Part shown: piece after piece, positions 10,378 to 21,277 of the stretch
How the letters are laid out: the number at the start of each line of letters is the position of its first letter
Numbering within the stretch: position 1 is the stretch's first letter
Origin: Trichodelitschia bisporula
Lineage: Eukaryota > Ascomycota > Dothideomycetes > Phaeotrichales > Phaeotrichaceae
DNA: 64,000 bases
Assembly (NCBI GenBank): GCA_010356995.1
Contig: ML996691.1
Location: 1,058,641-1,122,640 of the forward strand
Direction of reading: 5' to 3'
Program-made: the position numbers and the translations under genes
Notes under the pieces: generated by a model
The model's input: only the letters and a program-made list of their open reading frames with translations
Told to the model about the DNA's origin: nothing
Database searches by the model: none

Positions 10378-13045
10378 ATGGGAGAGTCAATGGACTGGAC
10401 AAACTCGCGGGGAAGAGCTGGACGCCGCGTCGCCCCAAGCGGCCCGCGCGGTGGCCGGGGCCGGGGTCACTCCAGACGACACTCGCCCGGCCCGTCGTTC
10501 GATACGCATCAACACAAGACACGCGGACGGGATAACGTCCGCTCTAGAGGCAGATCGGACGGCGGCGCTGGATGGGCTGACGACTGCAACACTTATCCCC
10601 GACATCCGCGTGGCAGGGCGCGTCCGACGCAACACCCCGGCCGAGGCGACACGAAGACGAGAGGAAAGAAAGCGAGCCACGGGCCGGACGATCTTGTGAA
10701 GTTTAGTGGCTCCTACGGGGCGGACGATCCCAAGGACTTTAGTGAGCTCCATGAACGACCACATGAACGCGGCCGGTCACTTTTGCGCATAACGCTTGGG
10801 TCAACGGAGAGTAACAAGGCTCGCGCACACAGTGAAGACGTACTGGGCTCACCGCGTCTACCTACTCAAGATATCTTACACCCCTGGGGTGGCACTGGAA
10901 AAAGATCCCCTTCCGCACCGGCACGGGTTAATATTCCGCGGTGCACAGCTACCCTTCTTGCCTCAGGATTTGCCGACATCGCACTCGACGCCGATTTTCT
11001 CGTCCGTTATTGGCTCACTACCATTAATGTTCAGACGAAGCCGCTGTTGACTGATGAGCAGCTCTTTAAACTGTTCCAGCAGGCGAGAAAAGAGGTGGAT
11101 TTGTTCGGTGTCAAACTCACCGCCAAGGACATTGTATCCATCGCGTCCAGGGACACGCTGCCAGCTCTCATAGCCCGCGCCAAAGCCGAAAAGCGCGTCC
11201 AAGACCTCCAGGGCAGAGTATCGAAGGAGCCAAGAAATCCATTTTTCCCCGGTCTGCAGCATACTTTCGCTCAAGATCCAAACCCCCCCTCCATATTTAT
11301 TCAACCCTCAACGCCATTACCTCCTGATCCCATTGAAATTGACCAGATTTCACCACAAGACTACGACGAAATGGACAGCCTTTTCGTCAGCGCCAACGAG
11401 CCCCTGGTTCGGCGCACCTTTGCCAGCACTCCGACCGTGGACCGCTTTTTGAGGGAGCTGGCAGTCATCGTCAAGGCCCGTGATGGCGACCGGCTCAAGG
11501 GCTTCCTCGTCATCGAGCCTCCTTACCAGCAGTCCTACATCGACATGATCCGCGAGATTGCTGCGGCTTACCCGGCGAGCTCTAAGGAGAGCCAGGATAA
11601 CCTCGAGATCAAGTGCGCTGAGTTCCTGACCGACGCGCAAAACTCTGCGAGCGGCGAAGATAGTGGCCCATGGGGCGCGCTGTCGCCGATGATTGCGCAG
11701 TACCTGGTGTTGCTTCGCGATCTTGATCTGAAGGACCTCATCAAGGCCTACTATTTGCTTCAGGAGCTGATCCAGTGAGTGCTTCTTGACTATATATCAC
11801 ATGGTTTTAATTCAGGGAGGAAGTGCACCACCGCGCTCGGCCACTCGGTCATGGGGATCGTCATCCTACCAACTGTCATCGAGTACGCCAAAGTTCTTGC
11901 GCGCCTTGCCATCGGCCTCGACAAGAAACTCGAGATGAGTCTCAGGGGTGTTGATGTTCTGGCTCTGCCTGAAAAGGCGGCCGACTCCATTCGCGGGGCT
12001 TTCACCATCTGTTTGGCTGACAAGGGAACCTCGGCCAACGGAGTCCTCGATGGCGCTCCCGAGGGCAAGAAGATCGGCATCTACAAGCTGGCGAACTTGT
12101 GTCTGAAGATCTTGTTCCAGGTATGATTCCTCTGACTTTTTGATTCCTTACCTTACATTTTTAAAGTGCGGCAAGTACCCGCAAGCGGACCAAATTTTCG
12201 TCAACATCACGCAGAAGTCACCGCCGCTGTCCGCCTATCCCAAGTCGGAGCGTGTGGCATATCTCTACTACCTGGGGAAATTCAACTACGTCATGGGCCA
12301 CTTCCCGCGTGCGCACCTTGTCCTGCAGGAGGCATATGATCTCTGCCACTCTACCTTCCTGCGCCAGCGTCGGAAGATTCTGACCCTTCTCGTTGTCTCG
12401 AATATCGTCATCGGCCGTTTCCCTACCGACGCGATCTACTCCCGTCCAGAGGCGCTGAACTTCAAGCCTGTGTTCGATCCCATCTGCAAGGCGATCAAGA
12501 AGGGCGACTTGGCTACCTTCCTGCAGCTCACTGACTTCCTAAAAGGCCCGCACAGCGCGTGGCTCGCCTCCATCCGCGCACACCAACAGATCCGTTCCCA
12601 CGGCACTGTTCTCGCGCAGCGCTCGCTCTCGCGGCGCATCTTCCTCCTCGCCGGCGATGAAGGCGACGGCATCTCAAAGCGCGCGCCAACACTCGAGCTT
12701 TCCGCCTTCCTAACCGCATACATCTTCTGCCTGCGCCTGGCCGGTACGCTGAACGAAACATACGTGGACGCCGACTTTGAGTCTGTGAGCGATGACGAGG
12801 GCTTGCCTTCTGGGCCGGATCTTGCCGAGATTGAGTGCATTGTTTCGGCACTCGTCAACCAGGGCTTGATTAGGGGATTCATGAGCCATGCCACTGGCCG
12901 CTTAGCGGTGCAAGGTGCGCGTGGCGGTCGCCGCGCTGTGGAAGCGGGCTGGCCGTCAGTTTACGAGGTCGTCATGACCAAGGCGGGCCGCAATCGTATT
13001 ATTGGCTGGGTTCGCGAAGGCGAAGACGTAGGTTATCTAGAGTGA
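10378..13045 (+). CDS. Csn12-like PCI-domain protein (Thp1/PCID2/CSN12 family)
   Basis: Exons 10378-11774, 11820-12120 and 12167-13045 (introns 45 and 46 nt) give up to 858 residues. The conserved part begins near Met332 (position 11371): 'VDRFLRELAVIVKARDGDRLKGFL', then 'LQELIQKCTTALGHSVMGIVILPT', then 'SERVAYLYYLGKFNYVMGHF' with the PCI helices, and 'ECIVSALVNQGLIRGFMSH' of the winged helix. These blocks match the Csn12-like family, which includes TREX-2 Thp1/PCID2 (mRNA export) and CSN12. I cannot tell which paralogue this is. The first 331 residues are an Arg/Gly-rich, probably disordered extension followed by an unrecognised helical stretch. The frame is fully open, but the true start is uncertain and could be as late as 11371. 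The first acceptor was chosen because it alone keeps the frame. Confidence 0.85.
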
Positions 13046-13365
13046 AACTTTTCTTTATCACCGCGCTCTGCGCGTGGACTGATTTTTTGGCTAAAGGACA
13101 CATCTCGTCTGCCCTTTTGGGCAGCTGCGTACATAGAGCGCACCGCTACATAACCGGGCTGCTGAAGCGGCCTCTTTGGTATCTCTTTGTTAATGTACTA
13201 CAGATTCACCCACTCTCATCCACAGGTGTTAACAAAATCCAGACCCCTTCGTCGACTGTGGGACCTCTCGCTCCCGCTTGTGCCACGGACAGCCCCGTCG
13301 ACTTCGCCGCTGCGATTTTTGGCGACGTTTGGTGGGACGTGCGGCGCCGAGGGCTTTTTTACCCG

Positions 13366-13560
13366 ATGTCGACATCAGGCGATGATGGAACTGGCGTGCG
13401 GGACCGGGTTAAGGGTGCTGTGAAGGCGGCGGATGCTCAGGGCGGGCCGGCTACTAAAGCCAAGGACCAGGGCGACCGCATGGAGACCACGTACCCGCGG
13501 ACGTCGGCCAAGAATCCCATGCACACCTTCTATGACCCTGATGATAGCGATAGCGATTGA
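13366..13560 (+). CDS. possible small acidic-tailed protein
   Basis: An ATG-initiated frame of 64 codons begins MSTSGDDGTG and ends 'MHTFYDPDDSDSD'. Codon composition is plausible (many Lys, Ala, Asp and Gly codons). The frame is open further upstream without another ATG, so an upstream exon could exist. It follows the PCI-protein stop by about 320 bases and could instead be part of that gene's 3' UTR. No family is recognised. Confidence 0.35.
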   Translation: MSTSGDDGTGVRDRVKGAVKAADAQGGPATKAKDQGDRMETTYPRTSAKNPMHTFYDPDDSDSD

Positions 13561-13985
13561 GAAGGGCGAGGTGAAGGGGGAGAAAGAAGGAGTAGGACGA
13601 TGTTGGTGGGTTTGCTGCTCTCTTATCTCCGTTCTGGGGAGGGTGCGGGAGTATGGGAATGATTAACTGGGCATGCTGTGGAATGTGGCTTCATGGACTA
13701 TGTAACGACGCAATGCTGGGATCTTTGTTGAGCTCAGGTATTACGTCACGACATGGATGTGAATGGACATAGTCAGTAATGCAATGCTTATCTCGGTTGC
13801 TTTGATGATCAAATTTTCGTGCCAAGTAAATGCTAGAAAATGCGCTGGTTGAGCCGATGATGTCTCTACGGCGTGGAGGTCAGTGGCGCTAAACCGTGGG
13901 TTAGGTTCAGGGCATATCAGACTTGGCAGTCTTGGCTTCTCGGATGGAACCGTTTCATCGGCTGACATACTCCGAGACATGAACT
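13561..13985. other. intergenic
   Basis: No coding exon recognised. A minus-strand open frame covers part of this stretch and the following repeat but has no recognisable domain. Confidence 0.4.
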
Positions 13986-14202
13986 CCTCTGATGGGAGCA
14001 AAGGCTCATTCCGTGCGAAGGCAACTGTAAAACTGAAGATTGAAGTGAAGAAAAAGAGAGGAAGAGAGTCAGAGGCGCTCAGAAACATATACACGATGTC
14101 CTTCAGTGCTCCTTCCCGTAGGCATGAGCACGTTACGTCAAGGCCCTTCCTTAGATAAGTCCGCTCCTTCCTGGCATATCAATGCTCCTTCCATGTCTAC
14201 AT
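13986..14202 (+). repeat. dispersed repeat, copy A
   Basis: About 217 bp that align, with substitutions and small indels, to 61934-62136 in the same orientation. Shared blocks include 'ctgatgggagcaa', 'ggcaactgtaaaactgaag', 'gagaggaagagagtc', 'cacgatgtcct', 'tgctccttcc' and 'catgtctacat'. No terminal inverted repeat, target-site duplication or intact coding frame is clear. It is most likely a remnant of a repetitive element present elsewhere in the genome. Confidence 0.8.
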
Positions 14203-17069
14203 AAATTCTGTGTCGATCTGGACTCTACTTTGAACCAAAATGGATGGAGTCCGTTGTCATATGCGTGGGGTGGGCTTTCAGTCAAAGCGCCGGAAGCGAT
14301 ATAAATGAAAGCCTTCGTTGTGATGCGAAGGCGGAAGGTATGAGATACTACCCTTTTGATTGTTCTGGCGCTCTGCTTCTCATTCGAAACTACGGATCTT
14401 GCAGTTGAGGGCCTACGGTTCTTTCTAAAACAGTGTAAATCGCGGGGATTGGAAAAAGAAATCGTGTGGTTGGCTTTGGTGGAGCAAGTGGTCTATGGCA
14501 TATGCAAAAGTTGGAAAAAACCGGGATCCCCGATGGGGGTTGAACGGAGGCCGTATGTGGAGTGTTGTTGAAGGGACACTATGTTGGGGAGGTACAACCT
14601 TATTCATGCACCACGGCGCCGCCCGTGGCCCACCATGGCAGTGGGTTGCGAAGGTGTCAAGTTAAAGGGTGGGTAGTCGCTCAGCCGCTCTAGCTTTGAG
14701 ATGGACGGCGTCGCGGTGCGGAGCAGGAGCGGGGACATGTCGATACCGGTATCAAAGACCAAGTGGCGTCGGCGCTGATCCGGAAGGCCTCGAGGGAAGG
14801 GGTTCTGATATCTGTTCAGCAATGCTGATATTGCTATCTTGGCAGTCGGTACATTTGGGGACGGCGCCCAAATCGGCTGCGAGTTCGCTATCGCGGCGCA
14901 GCAGGAGCCGGTCGAGAAGGATGCGGTGCAACAGAGAAGGATGTAGAGATGCGATATCTACGAGGCTGGCCGCGCATGCAGTGGAGACGGGATGGAACGT
15001 CAGTGGAGTATTCCTTCGGGACGAATGCTTACTGCTTTGCAGACACCGCAGGCCTCTTATCAACAGATTCCAGACGCCAGCCTTTCATCTGCCGTCCAGT
15101 TCCTTCTCTGTACATCCGTACTCCGGGCAATCTCCGTTTCCATATTGCCGTTCCAGCAAGAACAACACCTCCTCCCGGTCTCGACAGACAACAGATTCAT
15201 CGTAAAACGCTCAGGCGAGCCATTGGCTTTCCGCTTGTCCCGCCTCATGTTGCATGAAGAAAGTAAGTAATGTGGAGCGGGGATGCAGTCTCCCAATTCA
15301 CATGTGAAATCCTCTCGAAAAGCCAGACCCCAGTTGTCGTTGCCAGCCCACCACACCCCGGCCGCGGGTCGCACGGCAGCTAGCCAGGCCCCCTGGGCGG
15401 CGAGGATACTCGGACCGGAGACACTCACAGCCCCTGGAGTCGAAGCAGTGCGATCGGAAGAGAGGTCGGCTCGAGGCAATTACGGCATAAGATGCCAGCA
15501 GCGGCAAGCGAGGCGTCTTCACCCTCGGTATGCACAGTCATGGAGTGCTAGATTCTTGCCGCTCAACCACGTCGAAGCCAAATTTGTGGAGCCGCCTCGC
15601 CTATTTGACGCACCGCGTCGCGGCAAACAGGTGCTAATGCAGGCGTTCAACGGCTTTGCGCGAAGAGCCCAGGCACAGGCGCGGCTTGGTTCAGCTGAAA
15701 TGGACCCTGGGCCATGCGCGGGGAATGTGAGCAATGGCAGCCGGACTACCATAGCCTGGGGAATGTGCTGCGTCGGCGGATTGCGGGACAAGATGTGCGG
15801 AACCAGAGGAATGCATGCAAGTGTGCAGCGAACAGTGTGAGGGTCGACGGCTGGGGTTCCTACCTCGTAAATGATTCCGGAGGTGAGTTGTCAAGGATCC
15901 GAGCTGGGATGGGAATGTGTTATCCCAATGGCCTTCCACATGCGATGTTGCATTCTGGGGTTGTTGTGTTGTGACTTGAGATGCTTGAGGTGAACTCCGA
16001 GCGGCACTGCGCCTTATCGCTAATCTCTGCAGAGTAGTGGCGGTGCACGGTCCTCTTTCAGTGGTTCTTTACATGTGAAGGTCTTGGGATTGCTTGGACT
16101 CGGGCAATCTACTGGCCTGTGACAGTGACGTTTGCAGCAAAATATACTGATCTTTGCATCTCACCCCCCGCTAACAGCAAGCCCCGTATCCATATCCCTA
16201 CGCTAAGCCCCTAAGGATCGCAAAGATACCCTTCACCATCACCCCCATGCCATGATTCCCCCCCATGCCCCTCTCTCTCACCCCCTCCACACCCCCCTCA
16301 AAATATTCTCCCAGCTCCCATAGGGCACAGTATGCCCCTCCGTTCCCGTTCTGGCCAGTAAACAGCTTCAAAGAATCAAGGCCAACCTCTACAAATCAGC
16401 CCCTTCACATGCTTCACATGTCACGCCAGTCAGAATAGCTTCCGCTGGCGACGGCTGGCGTTGCTGCGTCACCCGGTAAAGCACCATTGCAAGAGTTTCC
16501 CGTGCTGCCCGTTTTGCTCCTATCCATTCATCCATCCATGGCATGGCATGACATTTGGACGCCCCAGCAGCGCCATGCACGAAATCCTTTATAGTCCCAT
16601 CTGCATCCCCATCTCGCAGCCCGCATTTCCTTGAATTATTCCCCGTCCGTCCCGTCGCAAGCACACAAAAGGTAACACCGCACCCACCACTCCCAGTCAA
16701 TCACATGTTTGCTGCAAGGCCACCGCGCAGATAAACTCACACAGATAGGGAAGAAATAGTCATCACCTATCAATCGCATCCCTCCTACCCCTCCGGCGGA
16801 ACCCCCAACCCCCGCTTCAACCTGCCGGTCTGCACATCTACATTTCCCAGGAATCCCGAATCAACCGCATACATCGAATGTATGAAAGTTTGCATCCCCT
16901 CCCCCCTCAATTCTCACCCCTTGCCAGTGCGGAGTTGTTTGGTTTCGTCGCACACAACACCCTGACCCCTCACCACCTCTTCTAACCCATCATCTCCAGC
17001 CTCCCACCCCTCCGCATGCCTCACGCAACCACTTCTCCCAACAAACCCCAAGCCGACAACGATAGCACA
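14203..17069. other. gene-poor interval
   Basis: Nothing is firmly supported here. Between about 14590 and 15246 on the minus strand there are coding-like fragments with possible splice sites (see findings), too weak for a gene call. From about 16140 to 17010 the plus strand becomes C/T-rich with many short pyrimidine runs, as often seen upstream of fungal genes. This is probably the promoter and leader of the CAP20-like gene at 17070. Confidence 0.4.
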
Positions 17070-17687
17070 ATGGCCGAAAAGCCCGTCACAAACGGCGAAG
17101 TCCCGCAGTCACACTTCATCCACGTACGTCCACACCCTACCCTCACCGTCCCCGGCCTCGCGCTAACAACTGAACCCCAGCACCTAACCTCCTACCCCCT
17201 CGTCTCCGACACCCTCACAACCTACAAATCCCACCCCTACGGCGCAAAATCCCTCTCCCTCGCCCACCAAGCCTACTCTACCTTCCTCGCGCCCATCCAC
17301 CCCTACCTGCGCGGACCCTACTCCTACGTCGCGCCGTACCTCGCCAAAGCCGACACGCTCGGCGACTCTGGGCTCTCGAAGCTGGACAGCCGCTTCCCGG
17401 TCATCAAGGAGGACACGCAGACGCTGCGCGAGCGTGTAACCGGCGTTGTCGGACTCCCGCTGCGTATCGCCGGCCAGGGCCGCGAGTATCTCCTCCGCAC
17501 GTACGACGATGAGTATGGCAAGGTTGCCGGGCCTGGCAAGGATAAGGGCGTGGTGACGACGGCGAAAGCGGTGGTTAGCACGGAGCTGCGCGTTACGAGC
17601 GATGTGTTCAAGTGGGCGGCGGAAACGTGGGCTGGCGTCAAGGAGGGGGCGAAGAAGGTTGCGCAGGAGAATGGGGCTGCTACTTGA
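17070..17687 (+). CDS. CAP20: CAP20/perilipin-like lipid-droplet protein
   Basis: Two exons, 17070-17123 and 17181-17687, give 186 residues. The 57-nt intron (GTACGT...GCTAAC...CCCAG) is a multiple of three and contains no stop, so an unspliced frame also reads through. Removing it gives the continuous family sequence 'SHFIHHLTSYPLVSDTLTTYKSHPYGAKSLSLA'. Further family blocks are 'PYSYVAPYLAKADTLGDSGLSKLDSRFPVIKEDT' (read as two short motifs), 'RIAGQGREYLLRTYDDEYGK' and a C-terminal amphipathic 'WAGVKEGAKKVAQ'. CAP20 of Colletotrichum and Mpl1 of Metarhizium coat lipid droplets and affect appressorium turgor or lipid use. The start at MAEKPV fits the family; an upstream in-frame ATG lies at 17016. 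Confidence 0.88.
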   Translation: MAEKPVTNGEVPQSHFIHVRPHPTLTVPGLALTTEPQHLTSYPLVSDTLTTYKSHPYGAKSLSLAHQAYSTFLAPIHPYLRGPYSYVAPYLAKADTLGDSGLSKLDSRFPVIKEDTQTLRERVTGVVGLPLRIAGQGREYLLRTYDDEYGKVAGPGKDKGVVTTAKAVVSTELRVTSDVFKWAAETWAGVKEGAKKVAQENGAAT

Positions 17688-18845
17688 GCGTACGATATGG
17701 ATGTTGGATCATGGTTGCGTTCGGGTTGGTATTTCTTGCGACGAAAGGCTACGACGAAGGACTACGGATGGGATTGGATGTCTGCTTGTAAGCGCGTTGC
17801 TCTCTTCCGGCCCTAAGATCTGCTTCCTATATTTTTTTACATTTGGATTGATAGGGTCGCAGGGCCTGGTTCGACCTTTGGAGGCTGGATGGTGAACTGG
17901 GCAGGAATACACAAGAGTCTTAAGGACTGTACCTCTTTGCGTCCACGTTGGTGCCACGAAGGTTGCTTATCTTGCATATTGTCGGGTACACGACTTTCGC
18001 CTTCGTGTCACAAGTGTTCCGCAAAGCCGACATCGCCGCTGCATTATCTGCACCTTTACGCCCTTCGTGTTCGGGCACACGATGCGCCAAGGGATGACGT
18101 CATATTCCGCGACGCTGGTGATAGTGTTTGCTGCGCGCTCTTTCCGCCATGGATATGTACCAACGTAGCCACCGTTAGCTATGAGGATGGGAGCGGATAT
18201 GGAGGGATATGCCGTCCTCACGACATGGCGGTACGAGCGGACGGAGCGGACGGGTGTGAACCGTCGGGTGTAATCGTCTACTGTGCGCTCAGGAGGTTGG
18301 CGCAGAGCAGCGGTTCTCTGGGGGCAGGCAGCGCGAGATGGCCGATTCTAATCTTCTGGATTGTGGGAATGCTACTACATATCTTTCTTCCCGATTCTCC
18401 AAAGTATTTGCCGGTTTATCTTGCGTCCCTGGTCGAAGCCTTGGGTCTCCGCACTTTACTGAGAGCCTCCCGCTTTTCTCAGCGTATGTGAAATATCTTC
18501 TACGGCTGTGCCCATAGAGATATAGGACATAGACCTGACATCGAGCCAGCGCGACTGTGCTCTGTACATCCGTAGAATCGCAAAAAAAGCAATCTGTCTT
18601 AGTCATCAATACCTCAGCCCTACCCCATTCAGCCCCACGTGTTACGCCCCACAGCGCACGCGCCACACCACGATGCATGACGCCACATCTACTCCACGCT
18701 CCACCTCCACGCCCACAACCGTTTTCAAAAGCGACGATATCCGAACCCTTCCCCATCCAAAGCCTCCGTAGCAGAGCTCTCATGACGGAGCTCTCGCAAC
18801 ACTTCCTTCCCGCACCCAAAAAAGTCAAAAGCCCGCAAAAAATGG
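17688..18845. other. intergenic between CAP20-like gene and tRNA-His
   Basis: Open frames exist on both strands, none with recognisable domains. A run of six T on the minus strand (positions 18842-18837) directly follows the tRNA gene and should act as its Pol III terminator. Confidence 0.45.
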
Positions 18846-18931
18846 TGGCTATGCCTGGAATCGAACCAGGGTTTACACGGAGCAGCGAATAGAACCACAA
18901 CGTGTTGTACTAACCACTATACGACATAACC
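18846..18931 (-). tRNA. tRNA-His (anticodon GTG) with 14-nt intron
   Basis: Read on the minus strand. Acceptor arm GGTTATG pairs with CATAGCC (one G-U). The D arm is GTA-TAGTGGTTAG-TAC. The anticodon stem ACACG/CGTGT encloses loop TTGTGG..C with anticodon GUG. The T arm is CCTGG-TTCGATT-CCAGG. A 14-nt intron (plus-strand 18881-18894) sits right after position 37, the canonical place for nuclear tRNA introns. Internal A box (TAGTGGTTAGTAC) and B box (GGTTCGATTCC) are intact, and a T6 terminator follows. The bases right after the discriminator A happen to read CCA, unusual for a eukaryotic gene and probably coincidental. The extra 5' G of mature tRNA-His would be added by Thg1. Confidence 0.95.
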
Positions 18932-21277
18932 CGTAACCACCACGGCCAGACGGCCTGATTGTGTCCGACTCTTCCACGTCTAAAAATTTGACATGACATT
19001 TTAGTCTACTTCCCCCTCCCGAAATCGGCAAATCCAGATGGCCATCTGATTGGTCGCCTTGCGCGCCAAAAATCTCCGGCGTCCGCCCCGTCCGACCGCC
19101 GGCCACACTTCCGCTTCGGCCTCGCCCCGCCGCGAATACGGCGCTTCTTCAGCCTCACATGTTTGCCATCCGCGCAGAGGAATTCTCGTCGAAGACTTTC
19201 GCCGCTTAGGCGGCGTGGCAGCCAGGCCTAGCCGCTTGATCTGGTCACCGTCGCCATTGCTGACATCACCCCTACCGCCAGATTGCGATGTCCCATCCCT
19301 TCACTCATCGGATCCACAATACTATCACTTCGCCTGCCTCGTAGCAACACTGATACACTAATCCCCGCCTCACGGGCGGAGTTTCCTCATTCTTGTACAG
19401 TGACTAGCTAAGCCAGCTTCATATCGCCGGGGAGTCTTGCCTAACAGAGACGAAGTCCAAATTGGACCCTTGGGCAGCGGCGACCCGACGAAGATCGCAC
19501 TTAGTCCGCCATCAAGCCCTCCACCCCAATAAGCCCTCGCCGCGATCCGGGCGCCTAGCCCTCGCGCCGTCCAGCCTTGCCATATCCGCCCAAGGCCCAT
19601 CCGCCGCGTCTCAGGGTCCAACAGCCGATAACCACCACCACCACAGCATTCCGCGATGCAGCCCAATTTGCGCACCCCCACCCCCACTACCCATCTCCCC
19701 TGTCCATCTCTTTCCTGCTCGCACTTCCCCCTGTGCTGCCCAACCACCCGCCGTCCAAACCCCTAGCCCCCTCTGCTGCCCAACCACCCGCTCTCAAGTC
19801 CCTAGCCCCCACGTCAAACGGCGTCGCCACTATCCATTTGCCCACGCCGTACGGTATGCAGCCCATACCCAGCAGCGCGGAATCCCCGAATCCACGGTAG
19901 CGTGTGCAGCGACGTCGCGTGGCGGACGCAGGGAGAGAATGGCGGTGTTCGTGGTCGAGCGAGTGGCCGAGCGACTCGCAGCGGTATGGCGTTGCTGTGG
20001 CGGCGGCGCGGCTGGGTCGGCGTAGATGTTTGAGGCGATGGAATGCTCCAGTATCGTCTCGCGACGTTCCCCCTGTATTGCCGAAACGGTGATGCACTTC
20101 CTCTCTCTCTTGTAGTCTCCCCTGCAAAGCTCTCCAAAAAACAAAGCCGCCGGATATCATGAGAGCAATACCAGTTACGAACCGTAAAATACTGGTCCCA
20201 CAAAACCGTCCGCCCACCCTCGCGCCCAAAGGAAGATCAGACCCAGGAAATTAGAAAGCGAGGAGGTGAGTAAAACAAAATACCGCGCCAGGTAAGGCCG
20301 TAGAAAACAGCAGCAAATTCAAATTCAAAATACCGCCTTTTGGATGGATTCCGCCTCTGCAAGGCTCCCCACATTGTCTCTCGCTTGGCTTCGCGTCATG
20401 ACGTGAAGTCAGCGTGCCCGGGCCCAGACTCGCCTTCGTCAACCTCCGATCGTCACGATCTAAAAGCTCTCCCGCGCAAGCATGCGCAGTCACCCACGGC
20501 TTTTCTCAGGCGCGAAAAAGCAACGATTTCGACCGCGCGAAGCGGGGAAGAAACGTCTCGAGCCAGATACAGCCAGTAGAACTGCAGCGATGGGCCAAGG
20601 CTGGCACCCACATCCATGAAAAACAGCTCAAGCGGTCAACCACCTCCCTCTCCAAACGCGGGGAGCCCGCGGAGACAGAATCCAGAAACGAGACGAGACA
20701 CATTGCTCGAACAGGACAAAACAAAGCAGATGCAGAAACAAAAAAGCTTGAGTGCTTGCCTCCCGGAAACATGGTTATCCTCTTCGCTCCGAAAACAAAT
20801 CCCTGCATTCGCATGAGATGATGCTGCTGCGTGCTGGCGCCCAATGATGATGAAACTGGAGTTCAAATTTCCACCCACATGCATGTGTCTTCGCTACGGT
20901 TGCCATCAAAGCTGGTTAGCACTTGAATCAAAATAACAAATCGCCCCAGCACCTGAACAGAAACAGAAAGCCGCCCAATTTAGCTGAAAGGAAAAAAAAA
21001 GTCAGAGTTCCCCCCGCACAGCAACAGCCCTAGCAGCTAGCGATTTCGCCAGTGGGCTACCTTCTTTCCGCACTGAGGGGACTCTGTTGTATCCGTGAGG
21101 ATGTAGTTGTACTGTAAGACTCCAACAAATGCAAAAAGAATAAAGCAAAACCTCTTGACCGAAAAAGAAGTAAGCGTATGATGTGGGAGAGTCAAAAACT
21201 CTCCCGAGACAGCCTGGTAGGCTATGCCCGAGTTCGCGTCGCCCCTAACAGAACGTTTGTCGCCTCCGCTTCCCTCA
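18932..21277. other. gene-poor interval with low-complexity C-rich stretch
   Basis: From the tRNA 5' flank to the 3' end of the Zn2Cys6 gene. Around 19460-20230 long open frames overlap on both strands in GC-rich sequence; none shows a domain and none is favoured. No gene is called. Confidence 0.4.
19731..19810. repeat. imperfect tandem duplication, ~40 nt unit, two copies
   Basis: Two adjacent units share CTGCTGCCCAACCACCCGC and CCCTAGCCCCC, with changes between them. It is a short local duplication in a C-rich tract. Confidence 0.75.

Noticed and set aside
19462-20229. Overlapping open frames on both strands, one with a hydrophobic start
   Set aside because: GC-rich low-complexity DNA keeps several frames open. 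The hydrophobic frame begins without an ATG, and no domain or splice pattern favours any frame.
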